DNA from: Candidatus Nomurabacteria bacterium
GTDB taxonomy: Bacteria; Patescibacteriota; Minisyncoccia; Phycocordibacterales; UBA2100
DNA length: 15,893 bases
Direction of reading: 5' to 3'
NCBI GenBank assembly: GCA_943359705.1
Contig: CALRIB010000012.1
Span: 1-15,893, forward strand
Positions 6,556-14,014 of this stretch are shown here, piece by piece. Position 1 is the stretch's first letter. Every line of letters starts with the position of its first letter. The notes beneath the pieces were generated by a model that saw nothing but the letters and a program-made list of their open reading frames with translations, made no database searches and was not told the origin of the DNA. Both the position numbers and the translations under genes were made by a program.

Positions 6556-7416
6556 ATGCTCATGAAGAAGTCTCTTGCTCTCGCAGGGTCGCTCGCGGCG
6601 CTTCTGCTCCCGGCGTTTGCCTTGGCCGCGTATAACGACGTTAGCCTCGACACGGGGGTTGTGCTTTCAGTCAGCGGCGCGACGCTCACCATCACCGGCT
6701 CGGCGGCGACCATCGAGTCTATTGTCGTCGGTTCCGGTGAAATAACATTCACGCTCCCGCTCAACGCATCCATCGACATTGCCGACTCGGGAGGTCATGC
6801 TCTCCTCAACAACACCGGCGGAGAATATATCGTCACGAACACATGTTCGAGCGGTACCTCTGAATTGAAGTTCTCCAACACGACGACCGGCAGTCCGACC
6901 ATCACCGTCTCGCCTTCCTCGGATAGCTGTTCCGGCAACGCCAACAGTTATACCGTTACTTCCAGTAGTAGCAGCGGCGGCAGCAACGGCGCACCTGTTT
7001 CTTCCGGAGGAGGGGGCAGAGGTGGAGGAGGAAGCACCGGTTCCAATCCCGTCGCGACGGTGGCGAGCACTCCTGCTACCAACAACACACCGATTACCGG
7101 CGCGGATGCTTCACTTACCGGGCAACTGCAATCGCAACTCGCAGCACTGAAAGCGCAGCTTGCCGGCACGGTCTCATTCAAACGAGACTTGCAGGTCGGA
7201 GCCTCAGGAGCCGATGTGAAGGCACTCCAAGTGTATCTCAACACCCACGGCTATGTGGTCGCAAAAAGCGGTGCAGGCTCGCCGGGCAACGAGACGACAA
7301 AGTTCGGCGGCGCTACGAAAGCCGCGCTCATCAAACTCCAGAAAGCCGTCGGCCTCAAGCCTCCGGCAGGGTACTTCGGTGCAAAGACGCGCGCGTACGT
7401 CGCATCGCATCAATAG
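6556..7416 (+). CDS. Secreted peptidoglycan-binding protein with Gly/Ser linker
   Basis: A 286-residue exported protein. Residues 1-24 form a signal peptide (KKSLALAGSLAALLLPAFALA, cleavage before AYND). Residues about 25-135 are a beta-rich, Thr/Ser/Ile-rich region with two Cys (TNTCSSG, SDSCSG) that could pair. A flexible Ser/Gly linker (about 138-162) is followed by a short amphipathic helix (LQSQLAALKAQLAG), and the C-terminal domain (about 205-286) is PG_binding_1 with VGASGADVKALQVYLNTHGY and GYFGAKTRAYVASH. It likely tethers its N-terminal domain to peptidoglycan. The start could be ATG 6556 or the in-frame ATG 6562; both give a good signal peptide and neither has a Shine-Dalgarno. It shares the coiled segment plus PG-binding plan with the protein at 2945-3823 but not its DUF5666 domain. 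Confidence 0.8.
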   Translation: MLMKKSLALAGSLAALLLPAFALAAYNDVSLDTGVVLSVSGATLTITGSAATIESIVVGSGEITFTLPLNASIDIADSGGHALLNNTGGEYIVTNTCSSGTSELKFSNTTTGSPTITVSPSSDSCSGNANSYTVTSSSSSGGSNGAPVSSGGGGRGGGGSTGSNPVATVASTPATNNTPITGADASLTGQLQSQLAALKAQLAGTVSFKRDLQVGASGADVKALQVYLNTHGYVVAKSGAGSPGNETTKFGGATKAALIKLQKAVGLKPPAGYFGAKTRAYVASHQ

Positions 7417-7432
7417 TCGCTGTTCGAATGTT

Positions 7433-7457
7433 CACAGCCCCGCCTGGCGGGGCTGTG
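7433..7457 (+). terminator. Strong hairpin, probable terminator after the PG-binding gene
   Basis: A perfect 11-base-pair GC-rich stem CACAGCCCCGC/GCGGGGCTGTG with a three-base loop lies 17 bases after the stop codon. The following TGTGCTTTCC has only a short T-run, so termination efficiency is uncertain. The stem is followed directly by the candidate yvcK promoter. Confidence 0.7.
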
Positions 7458-7460
7458 TGC

Positions 7461-7489
7461 TTTCCACTGTGCTCCGAATGAGATAAGCT
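7461..7489 (+). promoter_or_regulatory. Candidate leaderless promoter of the yvcK-like gene
   Basis: TTTCCA (7461-7466, four of six -35 bases) and TAAGCT (7484-7489) are 17 bases apart, and the -10 ends exactly six bases before the ATG at 7496. Transcription would start at the start codon. It sits just past the preceding terminator hairpin, as expected for a new transcription unit. Confidence 0.5.
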
Positions 7490-7495
7490 TCTCCA

Positions 7496-8443
7496 ATGAA
7501 GAAAGTCGTTACTATCGGCGGCGGCACCGGGAGCTACATGCTACTCTCGGGTCTCAAGCATTTTCCGCTCGACATTACCGCGGTGTACTCCACGTTCGAC
7601 AGCGGCGGCTCTTCCGGCATCCTTCGAGACGCGTTCGGCATTTTGCCGCCGGGCGACGTGCGCCGCTGCCTTATCGCGCTGTCGGAAGGGAAGCGTGCGG
7701 AGATTCTCCGCGAGCTTTTTAATTTCCGTTTTGAGAACGGCGGAGCGCTCAAGGGCCACAGCTTCGGCAATCTGCTTTTGCTCGCACTCGGCACTATCTA
7801 CGGCAATGAAGTCGAGGGCATCAAGAAGGCTTCCCAGCTTTTGCACATCAAAGGCCGTGTACTTCCGGTATCCCTTGACCACTCGCATGTGCACGCCACT
7901 CTTGAGGACGGTCGGGAGATCGCGGGAGAAACCAACATCGACATTCCCAAGCACGACGGTGCCCTAAAAATAAAAGAGATTTTTCTAAAACCAGAAGCAA
8001 CACTGTACGAAGAGACAAATGCCGCTATTCGGGGTGCCGATATCATCGTCATCGGGCCCGGCGACCTCTACACGTCGCTGACGCCCAATCTCGTAGTCAG
8101 CGGCATGCGTGAAGCGCTCCAAGCAAGTCGCGCAAAAAAGGTGGCGGTATGCAACGTTATGACGAAGTGGGGCGAAACGCACGGCTTCAATGCATCGGAT
8201 ATGGTGCGCGAACTTCTTGCCTATAGCGGCCTCGAAAAATTCGATTACGTCTTGGTGAGCGGCAACGGGCTTTCGAAGGAAGTGCGTGAACGATATGCCG
8301 AGAAAAACCAATTCCCGATGGAAGTCGATGAGGCCGCGCTCGCGCCGCTCGCGGGAAAGGTATTGAAAATAGACAAGTATGCCGATGCTGACGTTGTGCG
8401 GTACGATCCCGAGACGGTTGCGCGCATTATTTCGGAGCTATAG
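7496..8443 (+). CDS. yvcK: YvcK/CofD-like protein (gluconeogenesis/cell-shape factor family)
   Basis: A 315-residue member of the CofD-like UPF0052 family. B. subtilis YvcK binds UDP-sugars and is needed for normal morphology on gluconeogenic carbon sources; the related CofD transfers a lactyl phosphate in F420 synthesis. Seen here are the N-terminal nucleotide-binding motif VVTIGGGTGSYMLLSGLK (residues 4-21), the signature STFDSGGSSGILRDAFGILPPGDVRRC (about 32-58), GHSFGNLLL, the GADIIVIGPGDLYTSL motif and NVMTKWGETHGF. These are all YvcK-branch features. No other F420 gene is present, which favours the YvcK role. The ATG at 7496 opens directly into the first strand. Peptidoglycan-linked neighbours fit a role in wall precursor supply, but the reaction is unknown. 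Confidence 0.9.
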   Translation: MKKVVTIGGGTGSYMLLSGLKHFPLDITAVYSTFDSGGSSGILRDAFGILPPGDVRRCLIALSEGKRAEILRELFNFRFENGGALKGHSFGNLLLLALGTIYGNEVEGIKKASQLLHIKGRVLPVSLDHSHVHATLEDGREIAGETNIDIPKHDGALKIKEIFLKPEATLYEETNAAIRGADIIVIGPGDLYTSLTPNLVVSGMREALQASRAKKVAVCNVMTKWGETHGFNASDMVRELLAYSGLEKFDYVLVSGNGLSKEVRERYAEKNQFPMEVDEAALAPLAGKVLKIDKYADADVVRYDPETVARIISEL

Positions 8444-8455
8444 TATTACATCACC

Positions 8456-8881
8456 ATGCAAAAGAAACTTATCGTTGCGCTCGTCCTTCTATTCGTTGTC
8501 GTTATTCTTGGCGGGGCACTTATCGCATGGCCCGCACCACAGGCACAAGGCAAACCGTTCGTTTCCGATAAGGTCATCATCACCTCGCCGCTCGCGAATA
8601 GCGCGGTCGCCAAAACATTTACCGTCACGGGCGAGGCCAAGGGGCAGTGGTATTTCGAGGCGTCGTTCCCCGTGCAAGTACGCGACAAAGATAACAACAA
8701 AGTGGGGCAGGGAATCGCACAGGCGCAGGGTGATTGGATGACCGCTGAATTTGTCCCGTTCAAGGCCGACGTGACGGTTACGAATTATTCCGGCCCCGCG
8801 ACCCTCGTACTTCTCAAAGACAACCCGTCCGGCTTGCCGGAAAACGAGGATTCAGTGGAAATTCCTATCGTGATACAGTGA
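8456..8881 (+). CDS. Membrane-anchored Gmad2 (immunoglobulin-like) domain protein
   Basis: A 141-residue protein with an N-terminal membrane segment (residues about 4-25, KLIVALVLLFVVVILGGALIAW) and one extracytoplasmic Gmad2 domain (about 38-140). Gmad2 is an Ig-like beta-sandwich first named in spore germination proteins and found in many secreted proteins. Typical elements are VIITSPLANSAVAKTFTVTGEA, WYFEASFPVQVRD, the turn GQGIAQAQGDWMTAEFVPF and the C-terminal ATLVLLKDNPSGLPENEDSVEIPI. There is no Cys, so it is not a lipoprotein; the leader probably stays as an anchor. It begins 12 bases after the yvcK stop, on the same strand. Role unknown, probably binding at the cell surface. Confidence 0.85.
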   Translation: MQKKLIVALVLLFVVVILGGALIAWPAPQAQGKPFVSDKVIITSPLANSAVAKTFTVTGEAKGQWYFEASFPVQVRDKDNNKVGQGIAQAQGDWMTAEFVPFKADVTVTNYSGPATLVLLKDNPSGLPENEDSVEIPIVIQ

Positions 8882-8906
8882 CCGAAGCGAGAGCGAGGAA
8901 ATGCTG

Positions 8907-8920
8907 CGGTCAGTAGACCG
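8907..8920 (+). other. Small hairpin between the Gmad2 and nth genes
   Basis: Five-base-pair stem CGGTC/GACCG with an AGTA loop, 25 bases after the Gmad2 stop. No T-run follows. TATAGC (8925-8930), four bases before the nth ATG, could be part of a promoter. Confidence 0.3.
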
Positions 8921-8934
8921 AATGTATAGCGCTT

Positions 8935-9594
8935 ATGTTGAACTTCGAAGAAAGAAAAGAACGCGCCAAACGACTCGTCGCGTATCTTAAAAAAGCCTAC
9001 CCGGAACCGAAGAGCGAGCTCAAATACGAAACGCCGTTTCAGTTCCTTGTGTCAGTAGTGCTTTCAGCGCAGTGCACCGACAAGCTCGTAAATCGCGTCA
9101 CGGAGAATCTGTTTAAGAAATATAAAAGTCCTAACGATTTTGCTGGTGCGGATCCCGCGGTGTTCACTCGCGAAATCTCATCGGTCACGTTTTTCAATAC
9201 CAAGGCGAAACACATACTCGCGGCGGCAGAAAAAGTGGAGGCGGAGTTCGGAGGCCAGGTACCGCGGAACGCGGAGGATTTACAACGATTGCCGGGAGTC
9301 GGGTACAAGACCGCGCACGTTATCCTCGGCGAGCTTTACGATATCTGGGAAGGCATCCCAACCGACACGCACGTGAAGCGCTTTGCATATCGATTCGACC
9401 TCTCCGCGCACACGGACTTGAAGAAAATCTCAAAAGAACTCGAAGCCTTGGTGCCCAAGGAAGACTGGAAGTACGTGAACAACGGCCTTGTGCTCTACGG
9501 CCGCTATGTGTGTCCCGCACGTCCGCACATATGCGATGATCATCCGCTCACGAAGCTCTGGCCCGAGTCGGCAAAGCGCTGGCGGAAGGTTTAG
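8935..9594 (+). CDS. nth: Endonuclease III with an incomplete iron-sulfur motif
   Basis: A base-excision repair DNA glycosylase/AP lyase that removes oxidised pyrimidines. The 219-residue protein matches E. coli Nth (211) along its length: FQFLVSVVLSAQCTDKLVN (about 36-54), the helix-hairpin-helix LPGVGYKTAHVIL with catalytic Lys 125, and TDTHVKRFAYRF with catalytic Asp 144. The C-terminal cluster motif C-X6-C-X2-C-X5-C is reduced: C193 and C200 remain, but the third position is His 203 and the fourth is Trp 209, so a normal [4Fe-4S] cluster cannot be bound by four Cys. The ATG at 8935 starts just before the first helix; no Shine-Dalgarno. The stop codon overlaps the stop of the convergent ligase gene by four bases. 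Confidence 0.93.
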   Translation: MLNFEERKERAKRLVAYLKKAYPEPKSELKYETPFQFLVSVVLSAQCTDKLVNRVTENLFKKYKSPNDFAGADPAVFTREISSVTFFNTKAKHILAAAEKVEAEFGGQVPRNAEDLQRLPGVGYKTAHVILGELYDIWEGIPTDTHVKRFAYRFDLSAHTDLKKISKELEALVPKEDWKYVNNGLVLYGRYVCPARPHICDDHPLTKLWPESAKRWRKV

Positions 9595-11960
9595 TACCCC
9601 TTGTTCTCAATAAGCAGTTCGAGTAGTTCGCGCGGATACGCGGGCGGGTTTTCGGCAAGCGCCTGGTGGTAGAGCACGGTCGAGGGCGTGAGGCCGGGCA
9701 GCGTGTTGACTTCGATGATGCGAAGCTCTCCGGTTTTGATGTGAGCAAACGCGTCGATACGGGAGTATCCGGATAGGCCGATAGCGCGTGCAAGATGTTC
9801 GATTCGGCCGCGGATTTTTCGAACAACAGACGGTTTCATAACCGACGGAGGCGGGGGAGTGAGATTCACACCGGTGCCGCCCTGGAATTTTTCCTCGACG
9901 CTCAAGACTTCGCCTTCCGCGATGGTGATAGATGGATTGAATGCATGCAGCCCCGTCTTCTTTTCCACGACACCTGCCGTCACCTCCACAAATCCGTTTT
10001 TTCTCTTGTGTTTGAGCAGGCTACTCTTCACGCGTAATGTGTCCGTTTCTATAAAACGCTCAAAGATGAGGTGCGACGGCAGTTCGGGCGGCATTTCGAT
10101 AATACCGGCCTGGTTCTTGAAAGTACCGGGAGCTGCCGAAGCGGCGCCGCTTCTCAGAAGGTCAGTGTACGCAGCAAGGTCTTTTGCGGAGTAAAGGTGG
10201 ACGATACCCGTGGAGCATCCGTCGCCCCGCGGCTTCACTACAAGTGAACGACTTCGCAGGTCTTTATGCAGTCCCTCCCATGCCTCACGTATTCCACCCG
10301 CGTCTTTTTCGAGAAGCACGCTTGTCTTGAGTAGAGAGCCTTCAATCGCGTCGACACCGGGAATGTGCTTCGAGCGGACGAATTCGGAAGTCGCCCATTT
10401 GTCCATACAGAGGCGCGACGTTCTCTCGTCGGTGCCGTTGGTCTTCACACCCTTTTTTGCGAACAACGCCTGAAGCGTGCCGTCTTCGCCCGCACCCCCG
10501 TGAAGCGCGTTAAAAACGAAGCGATTCTGCGCGATGAGTTCCTCAAGCGAAAGACCGACGGGGTCGAAGAATTCCGCCGCATCCTTTTTTGAGTCTAAAC
10601 CGAGGCGCAATCGCGCACGAGCCTCATACTCTTCCAACCGCTTCTTGGCCTGGGGGTACTGCCTGCAATTTTCGCATATCTCTTCGACCGTGTGATTGAG
10701 CGTCAGGTGATACGGGAGCTTCCATACCGTCGTGCCGTCGGTATCCAAAAGGTACGGATGCGGCTCGTAGTCGGTCGAGTTGCGGAGTTTCAGCCACACG
10801 TTTGTGCCGCTCATGAGCGACACCTGTCGCTCCGAGGTAGGGCCGCCAAAAAGTACGGCGACGGACTTGCGCTCATGTGGCGATATGTTCGTGGCGGTCG
10901 GAAGTTCATCGCCGGTTCGACGCGCGGCATTTCCTACGATGTGACGAAGGATATCGGAATGTGTGAGACCGACGCGCGAACCCTGCTGGAAGAGGAAGCT
11001 ATTCTGTTCCATCCCCGATACCGTATTGAAATCGCAAAACCATATATTTCCCGAGGGCAAGATCCAACCGTCGAAACGCGCAAAGTCGCGCATACCGAAA
11101 AGGGAAAAAAGCTGTTCGGCCTGCGCCTGTATTTTTTCAATTGCAGTGTCGGCAAAGCGCGGCGGACTGTGATACGTGACATGACGGGTCGGAAGATATT
11201 TTTTGCGGAAGTCAAATATCTGGTGTTCGTCGTAGCTTGTCTCTATCTCTGTCGGCGGAAGGGCGACCGGAAGCCCCGCACGATTTTGTAAGATGATGAC
11301 GGTAAATTCTTTGCCCTCAGCAAACGGTTCAATGACCACGCGAGTATCAACGCGCTTGGAGAAAAGATAGCGCACTTTCTCCAATGCTTCCTCCGGGGTT
11401 GAAACGGAGAATACTCCGATAGATGAGCCGCCGGTTGCCGGCTTTACGACCGCGCGGGTGACGGAGTGGTCCTTGAAAAATTTCTTCACGATTGCCGCGT
11501 GATCTGTGCCGTATATTTTGAGAAGCGCCGATGGAAGCGTGAAAAACCCGTTTTGCCGGATGAATTCATTTCCCGAGAACTTATCGAACGCTTTTTTGCA
11601 CGCGGCGGAGCCGGAGCCGACGAACGGAATGTCGTTCTTCTCCAGAAAATTCTGTATGCCGCCGTCTTCGCCGTACCCCCCATGCATCACCGGGAAGACG
11701 ACATCGCACGCCTTGAGCGAGCGGATAAACTGTTTTTCACTTAGCGGTTTGGAGGCTTGCTTGAGTTTAAAATCGAAATCAGAAGGGGTATTACTATACA
11801 GCTGCGCCCTCGAGATGCGGTACGCGTTCTTTTTTACGTCGAGGTAGAAGGGAGTGATTTCGACGCCGTCTGATGCCAGGTGGTCCAATACAGAGCGTGC
11901 CGAATTGAGGGATATGCCCCGTTCAGGGGAGGGGCCGCCGCATATAAGTGCTACATTCAT
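9591..11960 (-). CDS. ddl: Tandem D-alanine-D-alanine ligase (two Ddl modules in one chain)
   Basis: A 789-residue protein holding two complete ATP-grasp ligase modules, about residues 1-345 and 366-789; a normal Ddl has about 300-370. Ddl joins two D-alanines for peptidoglycan. Module 1: GGPSPER (E13), HGGYGEDG, VVKPATGGSSIG (K173, S179), omega loop FRKKY (Y255), RFD (R295, D297) and DFNT (D310 in place of the usual Glu, N312). Module 2: GGPTSER (E377), HGGAGEDGTLQ, VVKPRGDGCSTG (K576, C582 where Ser is usual), omega loop VEEKF (F692 where Tyr is usual), RID (R734, D736) and EVNTLPGLTP (E750, N752). Module 2 has insertions around 400-465 and 600-630. The start at 11960 gives the family N-terminus (MNVALICGG). 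Both modules look able to bind ATP; the specificity of module 2 may differ. Confidence 0.93.
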   Translation of the reverse strand: MNVALICGGPSPERGISLNSARSVLDHLASDGVEITPFYLDVKKNAYRISRAQLYSNTPSDFDFKLKQASKPLSEKQFIRSLKACDVVFPVMHGGYGEDGGIQNFLEKNDIPFVGSGSAACKKAFDKFSGNEFIRQNGFFTLPSALLKIYGTDHAAIVKKFFKDHSVTRAVVKPATGGSSIGVFSVSTPEEALEKVRYLFSKRVDTRVVIEPFAEGKEFTVIILQNRAGLPVALPPTEIETSYDEHQIFDFRKKYLPTRHVTYHSPPRFADTAIEKIQAQAEQLFSLFGMRDFARFDGWILPSGNIWFCDFNTVSGMEQNSFLFQQGSRVGLTHSDILRHIVGNAARRTGDELPTATNISPHERKSVAVLFGGPTSERQVSLMSGTNVWLKLRNSTDYEPHPYLLDTDGTTVWKLPYHLTLNHTVEEICENCRQYPQAKKRLEEYEARARLRLGLDSKKDAAEFFDPVGLSLEELIAQNRFVFNALHGGAGEDGTLQALFAKKGVKTNGTDERTSRLCMDKWATSEFVRSKHIPGVDAIEGSLLKTSVLLEKDAGGIREAWEGLHKDLRSRSLVVKPRGDGCSTGIVHLYSAKDLAAYTDLLRSGAASAAPGTFKNQAGIIEMPPELPSHLIFERFIETDTLRVKSSLLKHKRKNGFVEVTAGVVEKKTGLHAFNPSITIAEGEVLSVEEKFQGGTGVNLTPPPPSVMKPSVVRKIRGRIEHLARAIGLSGYSRIDAFAHIKTGELRIIEVNTLPGLTPSTVLYHQALAENPPAYPRELLELLIENKGY

Positions 11961-12092
11961 ACTTGCAAGATTTTCACGTAGATATAGGTATATTTTAAGC
12001 CAAAATTCATCTATTTACCGCCATGAAAGGAAATTGTAGCATTTTCTTGCATTCGAATCCACCCCGCAATTTCGCGGTTCTCCGGGCTCTGG

Positions 12093-12098
12093 TAGGAT
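12093..12098 (+). promoter_or_regulatory. Candidate extended -10 of the serine operon, leaderless
   Basis: TGGTAGGAT gives an extended -10 (TG-n-TAGGAT) that ends exactly six bases before the ATG at 12105, so the mRNA could start at the start codon. No convincing -35 is seen, as is usual for extended -10 promoters. The stretch GAGG next to the ATG is too close to act as a ribosome-binding site. Confidence 0.5.
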
Positions 12099-12104
12099 AC
12101 GAGG

Positions 12105-14012
12105 ATGAAACGGGTGCCCGCAGTTACTGTACCCAACATCATCATCGACTTTGACAGCACGTTCACGACCCTTGAAACACTGGACGAACTTGCCGCGATA
12201 GCCCTTAAGGACAGCCCAGATAGGGAGAAGATAGTCGCCGCGATTAAACAAATCACGAGCGAGGGAATGGAGGGGAAAATAACCATCGCGGAATCGCTCC
12301 GTCGCCGGGTCGGGCTTCTACATGCCGATCGAAAACACGTCGACGCGCTCATCAAGCTTCTGAGAAAAAACGTGACTCCATCTTTCTCGCGCAACAAAAC
12401 ATTTTTCAAGCGCAACAAGGGCAACATCTACATACTCTCGTCGGGTTTTAAAGAGATCATTGTGCCGGTCGTCGCACCGTTCGGCATATCCGAGTCGCAC
12501 GTGCTTGCCAACACATTCACATTCGACAAGGGCGGAGCTATCACAGGCTATGACACGAAAAATCCGCTCGCTGGAGCGGGTGGAAAGACGGAGGCCTTGA
12601 AGCGGCTGAAATTGAAAGGCGACGTACAGGTCATCGGCGACGGATACACCGATTATGAGTTGAAGAAGAACGGCGTGGCTTCAAGTTTCTTCGCATTTAC
12701 AGAGAATGTGTCGCGCGGCGCGGTCGTAGCACAAGCTGACCACGTCGTACCTTCGTTCGACGAGTTTCTTTATGTAAGCGGATTGCCTACCGCCGTTTCC
12801 TATCCTAAAAATCGTCTGAAGGCGTTGCTTTTGGAGAACGTGCATGCCGACGCCGTCGCTCGCCTCAAGCGCGAAGGTTACTCGATAGAAACGTTTCCCA
12901 AAAGTATCAGTGAGGAGGAACTGATAAAAAAAATACGCGACGTCTCCGTACTCGGCATTCGCTCCAAGACAGAAGTGACCGAGCGCGTGCTCATGGCCGC
13001 GAACAAGCTGCTTGTCGTAGGCGCCTTCTGCATCGGCACGAATCAGATTGATCTTGCGGCTGCGGCTCGCCGCGGCGTGCCGGTATTTAACGCGCCGTAT
13101 AGCAACACGCGGAGCGTGGTGGAGCTCGCCATCGGAGAAATCATTATGCTGATGCGCACCGCGAGCGATAAAAGTGCCAAGCTTCATCGGGGTGAATGGG
13201 ACAAGTCATCAAAAAATTGTTACGAAATTCGCGGTAAAAAACTCGGCATTATCGGGTACGGCAACATCGGCTCGCAGCTCTCCGTCGTCGCTGAATCGCT
13301 CGGCATGGAAGTGTATTTCTATGATGTTGTCGAGAAATTGGCACTCGGCAACGCGACCAAGTGCAATTCGATGGCGGAACTTTTAAAAAAGAGCGACGTC
13401 GTCACCGTGCACGTGGACGGCACACCGCGCAACAAGAATCTCATCGGCGAGCGGGAATTGAAGCTGATGAAAAAGGGCTCGTATGTGCTCAATCTTAGCC
13501 GTGGCTCAGTCGTCGATATCAAGGCACTCGCGGAGGCGGTGAAGAGCGGCAACATTGCGGGCGTCGGCATCGATGTGTACCCGACCGAACCGAAAGGGAA
13601 TGACGAAGCATTCGTATCCGAACTCCAGGGTTTGCCGAACGTCATCATGACCCCCCACATCGGCGGCAGCACCGAGGAGGCGCAAAAAAATATCGGGGAG
13701 TTTGTGGCCACGCGAATCGTTGATTTTGTGAACACGGGCGCGACCTATCTCAGCGTCAACATCCCGAACATCCAACTACCGACGCAGAAGAAGGCACACC
13801 GCTTCATCCACATGCACGCGAATCAGCCGGGCATTCTCGCGGAGATTAACGGTGTTCTGGCAAAACATAAGATAAATATCCTCGGACAATATCTCAAGAC
13901 CGACGAGGGGATCGGATATGTAATCACCGATGTGAGCACAAAGTACGACGAGCGCGCAATTCTCGAACTCAAAAAAGTGCCGCACACCATACGCTTTCGC
14001 GTCTTGTACTAA
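12105..14012 (+). CDS. serA: Fused phosphoserine phosphatase - D-3-phosphoglycerate dehydrogenase (SerB-SerA)
   Basis: A 635-residue bifunctional protein. Residues 10-225 are a HAD-IB phosphoserine phosphatase: DFDST with nucleophile D15 and acid D17, substrate-binding ETLDELA (E24), motif II SSG (S112/S113), K161 and GDGYTD (179-183). Residues about 234-560 are an E. coli-type SerA: substrate loop SNTRSVVELAIGE, NAD-binding GIIGYGNIGS (381-390), and catalytic R466, E495 (YPTEP) and H518 (PHIGGSTEEAQ). Residues about 565-635 are an ACT domain ending TIRFRVLY, close to the E. coli SerA end, so serine feedback is likely. The fusion carries the first and last steps of serine synthesis; the middle enzyme is encoded two bases downstream. 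No stop or frameshift lies between the domains. Confidence 0.94.
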   Translation: MKRVPAVTVPNIIIDFDSTFTTLETLDELAAIALKDSPDREKIVAAIKQITSEGMEGKITIAESLRRRVGLLHADRKHVDALIKLLRKNVTPSFSRNKTFFKRNKGNIYILSSGFKEIIVPVVAPFGISESHVLANTFTFDKGGAITGYDTKNPLAGAGGKTEALKRLKLKGDVQVIGDGYTDYELKKNGVASSFFAFTENVSRGAVVAQADHVVPSFDEFLYVSGLPTAVSYPKNRLKALLLENVHADAVARLKREGYSIETFPKSISEEELIKKIRDVSVLGIRSKTEVTERVLMAANKLLVVGAFCIGTNQIDLAAAARRGVPVFNAPYSNTRSVVELAIGEIIMLMRTASDKSAKLHRGEWDKSSKNCYEIRGKKLGIIGYGNIGSQLSVVAESLGMEVYFYDVVEKLALGNATKCNSMAELLKKSDVVTVHVDGTPRNKNLIGERELKLMKKGSYVLNLSRGSVVDIKALAEAVKSGNIAGVGIDVYPTEPKGNDEAFVSELQGLPNVIMTPHIGGSTEEAQKNIGEFVATRIVDFVNTGATYLSVNIPNIQLPTQKKAHRFIHMHANQPGILAEINGVLAKHKINILGQYLKTDEGIGYVITDVSTKYDERAILELKKVPHTIRFRVLY

Positions 14013-14014
14013 GC

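Noticed and set aside
6961..7060. Ser/Gly-rich repeat as a DNA repeat or CRISPR-like array
   Set aside because: The repetition is low-complexity coding sequence in one frame (a protein linker), with no regular unit or spacers.
571..8881. Possible recoding of TGA as in Gracilibacteria or Absconditabacteria
   Set aside because: TGA ends maf and the Gmad2 gene at the family-expected lengths and is not found inside the reading frames, so the standard bacterial code applies.
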